Assembly: GCF_024519465.1 (NCBI RefSeq)
Contig: NZ_JALJRW010000002.1
Span: 1-64,000 of the forward strand
From: Stenotrophomonas sp. Ste86
GTDB taxonomy: Bacteria; Pseudomonadota; Gammaproteobacteria; Xanthomonadales; Xanthomonadaceae
Length of the DNA stretch: 64,000 bases
Reading direction: 5' to 3'
How positions within the stretch are numbered: the first letter of the stretch is position 1; each line of letters begins with the position of its first letter. Under the pieces are notes generated by a model. That model saw only the letters and a list, made by a program, of their open reading frames with translations. It was not told where the DNA came from and ran no database searches. Position numbers and translations under genes: made by a program. Positions 34,636-44,549 of this stretch are shown here, one piece after another.

Positions 34636-34695
34636 GTCCGTATTGTCTCCGATTCGGGCCTCCCCGGTCGATTCATCAGCACACAGTATTGCCGC

Positions 34696-35124
34696 ATGCC
34701 AACTATCCGCCGTAGTGCCCTGGTCGAACATTCGGCTGCCCGTATGTTCGATCTGGTCAATGATATCGATGCCTATCCGCGCCGGTTCCGCTGGTGCTCG
34801 GCGTCGCAGATCCTGGAATCCGGTCCGGACCGCCTGGTGGCGCGCCTGGACCTTGGGTTGGGCTCGTTCTCGACCTGGTTCATGACCGAAAACACCCTGC
34901 AACGTCCCAGCAGCATCGACATGCAGCTGCGCGATGGCCCGTTCAAGCGCCTGCATGGGCGCTGGGACTTCCATGCGCTGGCCGAGGACGCCTGCAAGGT
35001 GACCCTGACCCTGGAGTTCGAACCGAACTCGCGACTGCTGGGCCCGGCGCTGGCACTGGGCTTCCAGGGCTTGGCCGACCGCATGGTCAATGATTTCGTC
35101 CGCGTCGCCGATGGGCAGGACTGA
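34696..35124 (+). CDS. ratA: RatA/Coq10-type START-domain protein
   Basis: A 142-residue START-like protein beginning [20 protein letters not shown]. The family signature [14 protein letters not shown] and the C-terminal [20 protein letters not shown] are present. Homologues bind ubiquinone-type lipids (Coq10) or, in E. coli, inhibit 70S assembly (RatA). It is divergent from smpB, a gene order shared with many gammaproteobacteria, and overlaps the regulatory space of rnfH three bases downstream. Confidence 0.92.
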   Translation: MPTIRRSALVEHSAARMFDLVNDIDAYPRRFRWCSASQILESGPDRLVARLDLGLGSFSTWFMTENTLQRPSSIDMQLRDGPFKRLHGRWDFHALAEDACKVTLTLEFEPNSRLLGPALALGFQGLADRMVNDFVRVADGQD

Positions 35125-35127
35125 GCG

Positions 35128-35388
35128 GTGATCGCAGTGGAAGTGGTGCTGGCCTGGCCGGATCGGGTGGCATCACGCCAGCTCCAGTTGCCCGATACCG
35201 CCACGGTGGCCGACGCCATTGCCGCCGCCGCGCTGGAGGGCAGTGAGCAGTGCCCGGCCGTGGCCGTGCATGGGCTGCTGGCCCGGCCCACCCAGACGCT
35301 GTGCGATGGGGACCGGGTCGAGCTGCTGCGCCCGTTGCTGGCCGATCCGAAGGACAACCGCCGCCGACGCGCCCGCGCCGGCAGCTGA
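35128..35388 (+). CDS. rnfH: RnfH family ubiquitin-like protein
   Basis: An 86-residue beta-grasp protein starting at GTG 35128, three bases after ratA. It has the family layout [29 protein letters not shown] and [19 protein letters not shown]. RnfH-type proteins accompany ratA in a conserved pair; their function is not settled. The terminal Arg-rich tail (RRRRARAGS) is longer than in some homologues. Confidence 0.9.
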   Translation: MIAVEVVLAWPDRVASRQLQLPDTATVADAIAAAALEGSEQCPAVAVHGLLARPTQTLCDGDRVELLRPLLADPKDNRRRRARAGS

Positions 35389-35405
35389 AGAACGTGGCGG
35401 TGGCC

Positions 35406-35801
35406 TCAGCGGCCGCCGCGCTTCTTCTTGTCCTTGGCCAGGTTGCGGCCGAACTGGCGCACCGTGGTCTTGGCCAGGTCGGCGTCGTTGTTGGCGAAGT
35501 ACTCGCCCTCCCAACGGGTAACCACATCGTTCTCGAAGTAGACGGTGAAGTTCTTCACTTCGGTCTGGCCGAGGCGGTTCACGCGCTGGCTGGCGGTGTA
35601 ATCCCAGCGCTGGGCATGGAACGGGTCCGGGATCGAGGGGGTGCCGAGCAGCGCGGTGACCTGCTGCTTGCTCTGGCCCGCCTGCAGCTGACCGACGGCC
35701 TGCTCCCGGATCAGGTTGCCCTGATAGATGGGTTGCTTATAGATGATGCCGCAGCCCGTGGTGGACAGGGCAACGGCGGCGACCAGCAGGAGTTTGCGCA
35801 T
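35406..35801 (-). CDS. bamE: Outer membrane assembly lipoprotein BamE
   Basis: A 131-residue subunit of the Bam complex that inserts beta-barrels. ATG 35801 gives the lipoprotein signal MRKLLLVAAVALSTTGC with Cys at residue 17. The SmpA/OmlA domain follows (YQGNLIREQAVGQLQAGQSK and VTALLGTPSIPDPFHAQRWD, YFENDVVTRWEGE). The C terminus is basic (KDKKKRGGR). It is divergent from fur, sharing a 103-base promoter region. Confidence 0.94.
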   Translation of the reverse strand: MRKLLLVAAVALSTTGCGIIYKQPIYQGNLIREQAVGQLQAGQSKQQVTALLGTPSIPDPFHAQRWDYTASQRVNRLGQTEVKNFTVYFENDVVTRWEGEYFANNDADLAKTTVRQFGRNLAKDKKKRGGR

Positions 35802-35904
35802 CGGAAAGGGCGTTTGGGGAAATCCAGTCGATGATACACTCACGACGCGTCGCCGCGACCCAATCCGAGGCAGCTGGCGCTAAATCGCCAATGAACGGAG
35901 AACT

Positions 35905-36321
35905 ATGGAAACCCACGACCTGCGCAAAGTCGGCCTGAAGGTGACCCATCCGCGGATGCGGATCCTGGCGTTGCTGGAACAGCGCAATGCCCAGAGCCAC
36001 CAGCACCACATGACCGCCGAAGACATCTACCGCCAGCTCCTGGAGCACGGCGACGAGATCGGGCTGGCCACGGTGTATCGCGTGCTGACCCAGTTCGAGG
36101 CCGCCGGCCTGGTGCTGAAGCACAACTTCGAAGGCGGGCAGGCCGTCTATGAACTCGATCGCGGCGGCCACCACGACCATATGGTCGACGTGGACACCGG
36201 CAAGATCATCGAGTTCGAAAGCCACGAGATCGAAGAACTTCAGCGCAAGATCGCCACCGAACACGGCTACGAGCTGGAAGAGCACTCGCTCGTCCTGTAC
36301 GTACGCAAGAAGCGTCGCTAA
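35905..36321 (+). CDS. fur: Ferric uptake regulator Fur, cysteine-free
   Basis: A 138-residue iron-responsive repressor. The DNA-binding half has RKVGLKVTHPRMRILALLE and GLATVYRVLTQFEAAGLV; the metal and dimerisation half has HHDHMVDVDTGKIIEF and the EEHSLVLYVRKKRR tail. Where many Fur proteins have CxxC and Pseudomonas has one Cys, this one reads MVDVDTGK; I count no cysteine in the whole protein. Regulation must therefore use the His/Glu/Asp metal sites only. It is divergent from bamE. Confidence 0.95.
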   Translation: METHDLRKVGLKVTHPRMRILALLEQRNAQSHQHHMTAEDIYRQLLEHGDEIGLATVYRVLTQFEAAGLVLKHNFEGGQAVYELDRGGHHDHMVDVDTGKIIEFESHEIEELQRKIATEHGYELEEHSLVLYVRKKRR

Positions 36322-36374
36322 TGGCCCGGCGGCCGGTCGTCAGGCCGCCGCCGACCCGCACCGCGCTTCACCGG

Positions 36375-36400
36375 ACCCCGGGCCCTGGCCCGGGGTTTTT
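36375..36400 (+). terminator. Rho-independent terminator after fur
   Basis: CCCCGGGCC (36376-36384) pairs with GGCCCGGGG (36387-36395) and five T follow. It lies 54 bases after the fur stop and abuts the convergent SGNH hydrolase gene. Confidence 0.92.
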
Positions 36401-36405
36401 GCGTT

Positions 36406-37659
36406 TCAGCGCGCGGTGGCGGTGGCGGTGACGGGTGCAACGTCCGGGAGCAGAGCGTCCAGGTCCACCGCGTCGGCCATTGCCCGGTTGCCGGCATCGC
36501 CCGGGTGCAGGTGATCGCCGGAATCGAAGGCAGGTGCCAGCCGCTCGGGATGGCTGGGATCGCGCAGGGCCGCGTCAAGATCGATCACCGCATCGAACGG
36601 GCCGTCGTTGCGTAGCCAGGCGTTGAGCTGGTGGCGCAGGGCGTCCTTGTCCGGCTGGTAGTAGTCGTCCAGCGGGGTGCCGGGGAGGGCACCGGCGAAC
36701 GGCGGCAGGGTGGCGCCGAGGATGCGTACACCGCGGGCATGTGCGCGCTCGACCAGGTGCCGGTAGCCGGCCTGCAGCTCGGCCAGCGTCGGCGCCCCCT
36801 CTCCGCGGGCGAAGGCGGTGCCGGGCCAGGCGATGTCGTTGATGCCGATCAGCACGATCACGCTGACCACGCCCGTCGGGTCGAGCGCGTCGCGCTGGAC
36901 GCGGGAGACGGCCGCGTCACCCATGCCATCGCGCAGCAGGCGGCCGCCGGAGATGCCGGCATTGACGACGGCCACGCCGCGTGGCGCCAGCCGCGCCGCC
37001 AGGTGATCGGTCCAGCGCTGGTCGCGGTCCAGGCTGGCGGTGGCGCCATCGGTGATCGAGTCGCCGATCACCACCACGCTGCGTGCGGTGGCGCCGGCCT
37101 GGACCTCGATGCCGGTCAGGAACAGGCGCGCGGTGGTGGTCGAGGTGGGCGCCAGCACCGGCGCGCGGGTCTGGTCGCCGCTGCCGATCAAGGCGGTTTG
37201 CCGGCCATCCCAATGGAAGGTGCGCAGGCGCAGCCGATCCGGGATGTACACGCTGACCTGTACGGCCTGCAGGGCGCTGGTGGCCAGCCCAAGCGGTTCA
37301 CTCAGGCGCTCCTGGCCGGGGGCGATGACCACCTCGGCCTGGCCATCGAAGGCGAGGGCCATCGGCACCTGTCCGGGCGCGGCGGCAACGCTCGCGGCGC
37401 TGATCCGGACCGGCTGGTCGCCGTAGGCATTGCTCAGGCGCACCCGTAGCTGATTCCCGCCGAGGCTCAGGCGCGCGGTCTGGCGGACGGTCTGTGCGTC
37501 CAACTGCGCGGGAATGCCTGTGGGGAACAGAAAATCCGCGCCCCACACGGGCTGCGGGCTGGCCTGCCAGCTGGCCACCCAGCGGGCGGGAGGCGCTGCG
37601 GCTACGGTGGTGGTGGCAGTAAGCAGGGCCGTGGCGGCAAGGCGGGTGAGTGCATTCAT
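36406..37659 (-). CDS. Exported SGNH/GDSL hydrolase
   Basis: A 417-residue secreted esterase. ATG 37659 gives a signal peptide ending VAAAP. An N-terminal beta domain (about 30-195) precedes the SGNH domain: block I VVVIGDSITDGA (catalytic Ser), NAGISGGRLLRD, block III GINDI, and block V DSGDHLHPGDAG with Asp and His. It likely removes acyl groups from carbohydrates, such as plant or exopolysaccharide acetyl esters; the target is inferred only from the family. Divergent from a LysR gene. Confidence 0.88.
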   Translation of the reverse strand: MNALTRLAATALLTATTTVAAAPPARWVASWQASPQPVWGADFLFPTGIPAQLDAQTVRQTARLSLGGNQLRVRLSNAYGDQPVRISAASVAAAPGQVPMALAFDGQAEVVIAPGQERLSEPLGLATSALQAVQVSVYIPDRLRLRTFHWDGRQTALIGSGDQTRAPVLAPTSTTTARLFLTGIEVQAGATARSVVVIGDSITDGATASLDRDQRWTDHLAARLAPRGVAVVNAGISGGRLLRDGMGDAAVSRVQRDALDPTGVVSVIVLIGINDIAWPGTAFARGEGAPTLAELQAGYRHLVERAHARGVRILGATLPPFAGALPGTPLDDYYQPDKDALRHQLNAWLRNDGPFDAVIDLDAALRDPSHPERLAPAFDSGDHLHPGDAGNRAMADAVDLDALLPDVAPVTATATAR

Positions 37660-37702
37660 CGGGCGATCCGTCGGGTGGGGACGGCCATGGTGATCCGCGC
37701 CG

Positions 37703-37744
37703 CATCTGTGAACTAGACTGCGTGCGGACAATCATCTGTGAACT
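37703..37744. promoter_or_regulatory. Direct repeat in the SGNH/LysR divergent region
   Basis: CATCTGTGAACT occurs at 37703-37714 and again at 37733-37744, exactly 30 bases apart, about three helical turns. The region separates the SGNH hydrolase gene from a divergent LysR gene, the usual place for an autoregulated LysR operator. The repeat ends 11 bases before the chosen LysR start. Confidence 0.55.
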
Positions 37745-37755
37745 GGATTCATCCC

Positions 37756-38673
37756 ATGGCAGGCACCGATATCAACCGTTCCGGCGAACTGGAAGTGTTC
37801 GTCCGGGTCATCGAAACCGGCGGTTTCTCGGCGGCGGCGCGCTCGCTGGAGCTGAGCCCGTCGGCGGTCAGCAAGCTGGTGTCGCGGCTGGAGCAGCGGC
37901 TGGGCGCGCGCCTGCTGCAACGCTCGACCCGTCAGCTGCAGCTCACGCCGGAGGGCTGCACCTTCTACGAGCGGGGGCTGCGGGTGCTGGCCGACCTGGA
38001 CGAGGCCGAGCGTTGCGCCAGTGCCCATGCCGAGCCGCGCGGGCGACTGCGGGTGAATGCCAATGTGCCGTTCGGGCACCACTTCCTGCTGCCGCTGTTG
38101 CCGGACTTCCTCGCCCGGCATCCGCAGGTGGGCGTGGATCTGGTGCTGACCGACGAGGTGATCGACCTGCTGGAGCAGCGCACCGACGTGGCCGTGCGCG
38201 CCGGACCGCTGAAGAATTCCCGCCTGGTGGCGCGGCGGCTGGGGGCGACGCCTATGGCGATCGTGGCGGCACCGGCGTATGCCCTCCGCCACGGCCTGCC
38301 GGCGACGGCCGATGCACTGCTGGCGCACAACCGGCTCGATATCGGCCACCCGCGCGCGCAGTCCGGATGGCCGCTGATGGTGGACGGGCAGCGGCGGGTG
38401 GTAGCCACCCAGGGCAGTGCACGGGCCAGCGACGGCGAGGCGTTGCGGCGGCTGGTGCTGGGCGGGGTGGGGATGGCGCGGCTGGCGGCCTTCCAGGTCA
38501 AGGACGACATAGCGGCCGGGCGGTTGCTACCGGTGTTGGAGCACGCCAACCCGGGCGATCTGGAAGAGGTGCACGCGGTGTTCCAAGGGCAGGGCGGTTA
38601 CCTGCCGCTGCGGGTGCGCGCGTTGCTGGATTTCCTGGTGGAACGGGTGGATCTGTCCAGCCCGTTGGGGTAA
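37756..38673 (+). CDS. LysR-family transcriptional regulator
   Basis: A 305-residue LysR protein starting MAGTDINRSGELEVFVRVIE at ATG 37756 (GTG 37738 is an alternative). The helix-turn-helix covers ETGGFSAAARSLELSPSAVS and KLVSRLEQRLGARLLQR. The effector domain includes RLRVNANVPFGHHFLLPLLP and DVAVRAGPLKNSRLVAR, the pattern of the large CrgA/DsdC-like group. Likely controls itself and the divergent SGNH hydrolase gene. Confidence 0.9.
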   Translation: MAGTDINRSGELEVFVRVIETGGFSAAARSLELSPSAVSKLVSRLEQRLGARLLQRSTRQLQLTPEGCTFYERGLRVLADLDEAERCASAHAEPRGRLRVNANVPFGHHFLLPLLPDFLARHPQVGVDLVLTDEVIDLLEQRTDVAVRAGPLKNSRLVARRLGATPMAIVAAPAYALRHGLPATADALLAHNRLDIGHPRAQSGWPLMVDGQRRVVATQGSARASDGEALRRLVLGGVGMARLAAFQVKDDIAAGRLLPVLEHANPGDLEEVHAVFQGQGGYLPLRVRALLDFLVERVDLSSPLG

Positions 38674-38783
38674 TGGCCGCGGGGCGCGGCAACGCAAGGC
38701 GCCAGCCAGCGTCCGACGAGACCCGCGGTGCGTCGGGTGTATCCGGACCCGGCCGGCGGTCGGCGCATTACGCGAGGTATGTC

Positions 38784-38794
38784 GGGGGGGGGGG
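38784..38794. repeat. Run of eleven G
   Basis: An uninterrupted G homopolymer between the LysR gene and recN. It lies outside any gene. Such runs are prone to length change. Confidence 0.9.
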
Positions 38795-38816
38795 CGTGCG
38801 GAACCGGCCAGCGGTG

Positions 38817-38839
38817 GGTACCGACCGTGGGTCGGTACC
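38817..38839. repeat. SMAG-like palindrome beside the recN stop
   Basis: GGTACCGACC and GGGTCGGTACC form a nearly perfect palindrome with a GT centre, five bases beyond the recN stop on the minus strand. It resembles SMAG stems but with a GGTA head; it may double as a transcript end. Confidence 0.65.
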
Positions 38840-38844
38840 TGCCC

Positions 38845-40506
38845 TCAAACCTGCAGCAGCTTGCGGGCGGCCGCGCGGGCTTCCTTGCTGACTTCCACCC
38901 CGCCCAGCATCCGGGCAAGTTCTTCCTCGCGGGCCTTGGGGTCCAGCTTCTCCACCGCGCTCTGGGTCATGCCGTCCACCGGCGCCTTGCTGACCCGGTA
39001 ATGCGCGTGGCCTTTGGACGCGACCTGCGGCAAGTGGGTGACGCACAACACCTGGCGCTTCTCGCCGAGGGCGCGCAGCTTGTGCCCGACCATGTCGGCC
39101 ACCGCGCCGCCGATGCCCGAATCGACTTCGTCGAAGACCATGGTCGGCACCGCGTCCAGGCCCAGCGCGGCTACCTCGATGGCCAGCGAAATACGTGACA
39201 GTTCACCGCCGGAGGCGACCTTGCGCAGGGCGCGCGGCGGCTGCCCGGCATTGGCGGCGACCAGGAACTCGACCCGCTCGGCGCCGTTCGGGTCCGGCTT
39301 GACCACGGTCTGCGGCTCGATGTCGATCAGGAACTGCCCGCCGCCCATGCCCAGCTCGCCGATCAGGGTGGTGGTGGTGTCCGACAGCGCCTTGGCGGCC
39401 TCGCGGCGGCTCTTGCTCAGCACCTCGGCCACGGTCTGCCACTGGCCGGCGGCGCGATCGATCTCGCCGGCCAGCGCCTGCAGCCGGGTGTCGGCGCCGC
39501 GCAGCTGCTCGACCTCCGCTTCCATCGCGTCGCGGTGCTCGCCCAGCGCTTCCATCGGCACCCGGTGCTTGCGCGCCAGGTCGTGCAGGCGACCAAGCCT
39601 GCGCTCGATGTCCTCGAACTGTTCCGGGTCGGCGTCCAGGTCGTCGTGGACGCGGTCCAGCAGCGCCAGCGCCTCGTCCAGCTGGATGGCGGCGCTGTCG
39701 AGCAGGGCATCGACCTCGCCCAGGCGCGGATCGTGTTCGGCCACCCGCGCCAGCTCGTGGCGGGTCTGCTGCAGCAGCTGCAGCGCGGAGGTGTCTTCAT
39801 CGCCGTTCAGGCGCGCCACGGCCACGTCGCAGGCGGCGATCAGCGCGCTGGCGTGGGCCTGGCGGCGGTGGCTGCTGCCCAGCTGGGCGATCGAGGCCGG
39901 TTCCAGATCCTCGCGCTGCAGCTCGCCCAACTGGTGTTCCAGGTAGCCGATGCGGTCGCTGACATCGCCCTGGCGCGACAGCGATTCGGCCTCGTCCACC
40001 AGCGCCTGCCAGCGTGCGGCGGCCTGGCGGACCTGGCCGCGCTCGGTCTCGTTGCGCGCGAACGCGTCCAGCAGGGCCAGCTGCGAGGGCCGCGCGAGCA
40101 GCGCCTGCTGTTCGTGCTGGCCATGGATTTCCACCAGCGTGGACGCCAGCTCGGTCAGCTGGGTGAGGGTGACCGGGCGCCCGTTGATCCAGGCGCGCGA
40201 GCCGCCGTCGGCACGGATGATCCGGCGCAGCTGGCACTGGTCCTCATCGTCCAGTTCGTTCTCGCGCAGCCAGCGCCGCGCCGGGGCGTCTTCGCCGGGG
40301 GCGAATTCGGCCGACAGTTCCGCGCGGGCGGCGCCGTGGCGGACCACGCCGCTGTCGGCGCGCAGGCCGGACAGGAAGCCCAGCGCGTCGACCATCAGCG
40401 ACTTGCCCGCGCCGGTCTCGCCGGAAACCACGGTCATGCCCGCCCCGAATTCGAGTTCGGTAGCGCGGACGACGGCAAAATCCTTGATCGATAGATGTTT
40501 GAGCAT
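38845..40506 (-). CDS. recN: DNA repair protein RecN
   Basis: A 553-residue SMC-like ATPase that gathers broken DNA ends for recombination. The start MLKHLSIKDFAVVRATELEF is followed by Walker A GETGAGKS (about residues 30-37), a long coiled-coil middle (about 155-360), the signature VASGGELSRISLAIEV and Walker B TMVFDEVDSGIGG, then VLCVTHLPQVAS. Full family length. It is divergent from hrcA, whose start lies 139 bases away. Confidence 0.95.
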   Translation of the reverse strand: MLKHLSIKDFAVVRATELEFGAGMTVVSGETGAGKSLMVDALGFLSGLRADSGVVRHGAARAELSAEFAPGEDAPARRWLRENELDDEDQCQLRRIIRADGGSRAWINGRPVTLTQLTELASTLVEIHGQHEQQALLARPSQLALLDAFARNETERGQVRQAAARWQALVDEAESLSRQGDVSDRIGYLEHQLGELQREDLEPASIAQLGSSHRRQAHASALIAACDVAVARLNGDEDTSALQLLQQTRHELARVAEHDPRLGEVDALLDSAAIQLDEALALLDRVHDDLDADPEQFEDIERRLGRLHDLARKHRVPMEALGEHRDAMEAEVEQLRGADTRLQALAGEIDRAAGQWQTVAEVLSKSRREAAKALSDTTTTLIGELGMGGGQFLIDIEPQTVVKPDPNGAERVEFLVAANAGQPPRALRKVASGGELSRISLAIEVAALGLDAVPTMVFDEVDSGIGGAVADMVGHKLRALGEKRQVLCVTHLPQVASKGHAHYRVSKAPVDGMTQSAVEKLDPKAREEELARMLGGVEVSKEARAAARKLLQV

Positions 40507-40645
40507 GGTTGTCTGTTCTCGAGCCGCGCAACGCTAGCATGGGTGAGGGGCGGCTCCAATGCGCGGATATCAATCGTGATGTACCGATGGCTTGCCAACG
40601 GGCCCCATCGCCATTATCTAGTGTTGCGTCTCACAGGCTGATTCC

Positions 40646-41713
40646 ATGCACCCCTCCGCCACCCATCTCGCTCCCCGCGCCCGCCATCTGCTGCGGACGT
40701 TGATCGCGCGCCATATCCAGGACGGCGAGCCGGTGGGGTCGCAGACGCTGGCGCGACTGGCCGGGCTGGATGTCAGCCCGGCGACCATCCGCAACATTCT
40801 CGGCGACCTGGAAGACCTGGGCCTGCTCAGTTCGCCGCATACCTCGGCCGGCCGGGTGCCCACCGCGCACGGCTACCGGGTGTTCGTGGACAGCCTGGTC
40901 AAGATGCAGCCGCCGGGCGAGGGCGAACTGAGCCGGCTGCGCAGCGAGCTGGCCACCGGCACCGGCACCCAGGCGCTGCTCGGCAGTGCGTCGGAGCTGC
41001 TGTCGGCGATGAGCCACTTTGTCGGGGTGGTCAGCGCCCCGCGCCGCGAGCAGTTCGCCTTCCGCCACATCGATTTCGTGGCACTCGATGCCGGCCGCGT
41101 GCTGGCGATCCTGGTATTTGCCGACAACGAAGTGCAGAACCGGGTGATCGAGCCGCGCCGCGCCTTCGGTCCGGGCGAGCTGGAGCAGGTCGCCAACTAC
41201 CTCAATGCCAACTGCGCGGGCCGGCCGCTGGCCGAGATCCGTGCGCGGCTGCTGCTGGAGCTGCGCGATGCGCAGTCGGAAATGGAGCAGCTGCTGGCGC
41301 ACAGCATCGAGCTGGCCGAGCAGGCGATGGTGCCGCCGGCTGATGACATGGTGCTGGCCGGGGCGACCCGCTTGATGGGGGTGCAGGACCTGTCCGACCT
41401 GGAGCGCCTGCGCGAGCTGTTCGATGTGTTTGCCAGCAAGCGCGAGATCCTGCAGCTGCTCGAGCGCACCATCCAGGCCCCGGGCGTGCGCATCTTCATC
41501 GGCGAAGAGACCGGGGTGATGCCGCTGGAGGGGGTCTCGCTGGTCACCGCGCCGTACTCGGCCGGCGGCCAGGTACTGGGCGTGCTCGGGGTGATCGGCC
41601 CGAAGCGGATGGCGTATGACCGCATGATTCCGCTGGTGGAGGCTACCGCGCAGGTGCTGGGCGCCGCGCTGGGCGACCCGGCGGGCGGCGGATTGTCCCG
41701 CGATCGCGCATAA
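40646..41713 (+). CDS. hrcA: Heat-inducible transcription repressor HrcA
   Basis: A 355-residue repressor that binds CIRCE elements, normally under GroE control. The N-terminal winged helix includes HIQDGEPVGSQTLARLAGLD and SPATIRNILGDLEDLGLL; the GAF-like domain and dimer segments follow (IFIGEETGVMPLEGVSLVTA, GVIGPKRMAYDRMIPLVE). No CIRCE element is evident in this window, so its targets, probably groESL, lie elsewhere. It heads the hrcA-grpE-dnaK-dnaJ series. Confidence 0.95.
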   Translation: MHPSATHLAPRARHLLRTLIARHIQDGEPVGSQTLARLAGLDVSPATIRNILGDLEDLGLLSSPHTSAGRVPTAHGYRVFVDSLVKMQPPGEGELSRLRSELATGTGTQALLGSASELLSAMSHFVGVVSAPRREQFAFRHIDFVALDAGRVLAILVFADNEVQNRVIEPRRAFGPGELEQVANYLNANCAGRPLAEIRARLLLELRDAQSEMEQLLAHSIELAEQAMVPPADDMVLAGATRLMGVQDLSDLERLRELFDVFASKREILQLLERTIQAPGVRIFIGEETGVMPLEGVSLVTAPYSAGGQVLGVLGVIGPKRMAYDRMIPLVEATAQVLGAALGDPAGGGLSRDRA

Positions 41714-41726
41714 ACCTGGCATTGGA

Positions 41727-41753
41727 CTCTTGAATCCGCACCCCGCGCCCACA
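41727..41753 (+). promoter_or_regulatory. Sigma-32-type promoter of grpE
   Basis: CTTGAAT (41727-41733), a 12-base spacer and CCCACATA (41746-41753) approximate the heat-shock consensus CTTGAAA/CCCCATNT. It lies in the 83-base gap between hrcA and grpE, so grpE can be transcribed separately on heat shock. Confidence 0.7.
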
Positions 41754-41796
41754 TAGGGGTGGGTGGAGGCGGAGAGTCACCGCCAAGGATCCGGAA

Positions 41797-42312
41797 ATGA
41801 ACCAAGATCAGCCCGATATCGCATCCCAGAATCCCGCCGGTGAGCCGGCTGCCGAGCCGTCCCTGCAGCAGCAGCTGGACAGCCTGCACAACGAGGTCGC
41901 CCTGCTGCGTGCCGAGTCGCTGCGCGAACGCGCCGACCTGGACAACCAGCGCAAGCGCGTGGCCCGCGACGTGGAACAGGCGCGCCGCTTCGCCAATGAA
42001 AAGCTGCTGGGCGAGCTGCTGCCGGTCTTCGACAGCCTCGACGCCGGCCTGAGTGCCGCCGGTGCCGAGCCCAGCCCGCTGCGCGAAGGCCTGGAGCTGA
42101 CCTACAAGCAGCTGCTCAAGGTTGCCGCCGACAACGGCCTGACCCTGCTCGACCCGACCGGCCAGGCCTTCAACCCGGACCACCACCAGGCGATCAGCCA
42201 GGTCGACGCGCCCGGCGCGGCGCCCGGCAGCGTGGTGCAGGTGTTCCAGAAGGGTTACCTGCTCAACGATCGCCTGCTGCGCCCGGCGCTGGTCGTGGTC
42301 GCCCGCGATTGA
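41797..42312 (+). CDS. grpE: Nucleotide exchange factor GrpE
   Basis: A 171-residue co-chaperone that removes ADP from DnaK. The N terminus is acidic and polar, followed by the long helix ([40 protein letters not shown]) and the beta-wing domain with [14 protein letters not shown] and [20 protein letters not shown]. Full length and colinear with dnaK and dnaJ. Confidence 0.95.
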   Translation: MNQDQPDIASQNPAGEPAAEPSLQQQLDSLHNEVALLRAESLRERADLDNQRKRVARDVEQARRFANEKLLGELLPVFDSLDAGLSAAGAEPSPLREGLELTYKQLLKVAADNGLTLLDPTGQAFNPDHHQAISQVDAPGAAPGSVVQVFQKGYLLNDRLLRPALVVVARD

Positions 42313-42372
42313 CCCGGCTTGCGCGACGCTGAATGCGTTGCGCTTCCACCGGACACAGTGTTTGGTGGGTGG

Positions 42373-42401
42373 CTTGAATGTAGTCCAGCCGTCCCCCACA
42401 T
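42373..42401 (+). promoter_or_regulatory. Sigma-32-type promoter of dnaK
   Basis: CTTGAAT (42373-42379), a 14-base spacer and CCCCACAT (42394-42401) are a strong heat-shock promoter match, about 57 bases before the dnaK start. Confidence 0.8.
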
Positions 42402-42457
42402 CCCATTCATAACCCGGCAGCAGCCGGATGTTCCCAGAACTTTCAGGAGTCTCCCTC

Positions 42458-44386
<1,929 letters not shown>

Positions 44387-44398
44387 TCCGGACAGGAT

Positions 44399-44440
44399 GC
44401 GGGACGTTGCGCAGGCAACGTCCCGTGCTTGTTTCCCCTT
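44399..44440 (+). terminator. Hairpin after dnaK, possible attenuator
   Basis: CGGGACGTTGC pairs with GCAACGTCCCG across GCAG (about 44400-44425), followed by TGCTTGTTTCCCCTT, a weak T-rich tail. A second 8-base-pair hairpin (44485-44492 with 44499-44506) lies before dnaJ. They may lower dnaJ relative to dnaK. Confidence 0.6.
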
Positions 44441-44549
44441 AGGTCCTGGCAGCCGCCTGCGGTTTGTCGGGGCGCCCCGGCGAAAGAGCGGACCTGGTTC
44501 CGCTCTTCCGCTTTGACGAATCCCGACCACCGGAACCCGATTCAACCCT

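Noticed and set aside
40507-42457. CIRCE operator near hrcA, grpE or dnaK
   Set aside because: I looked for TTAGCACTC-N9-GAGTGCTAA and found no acceptable match in the gaps.
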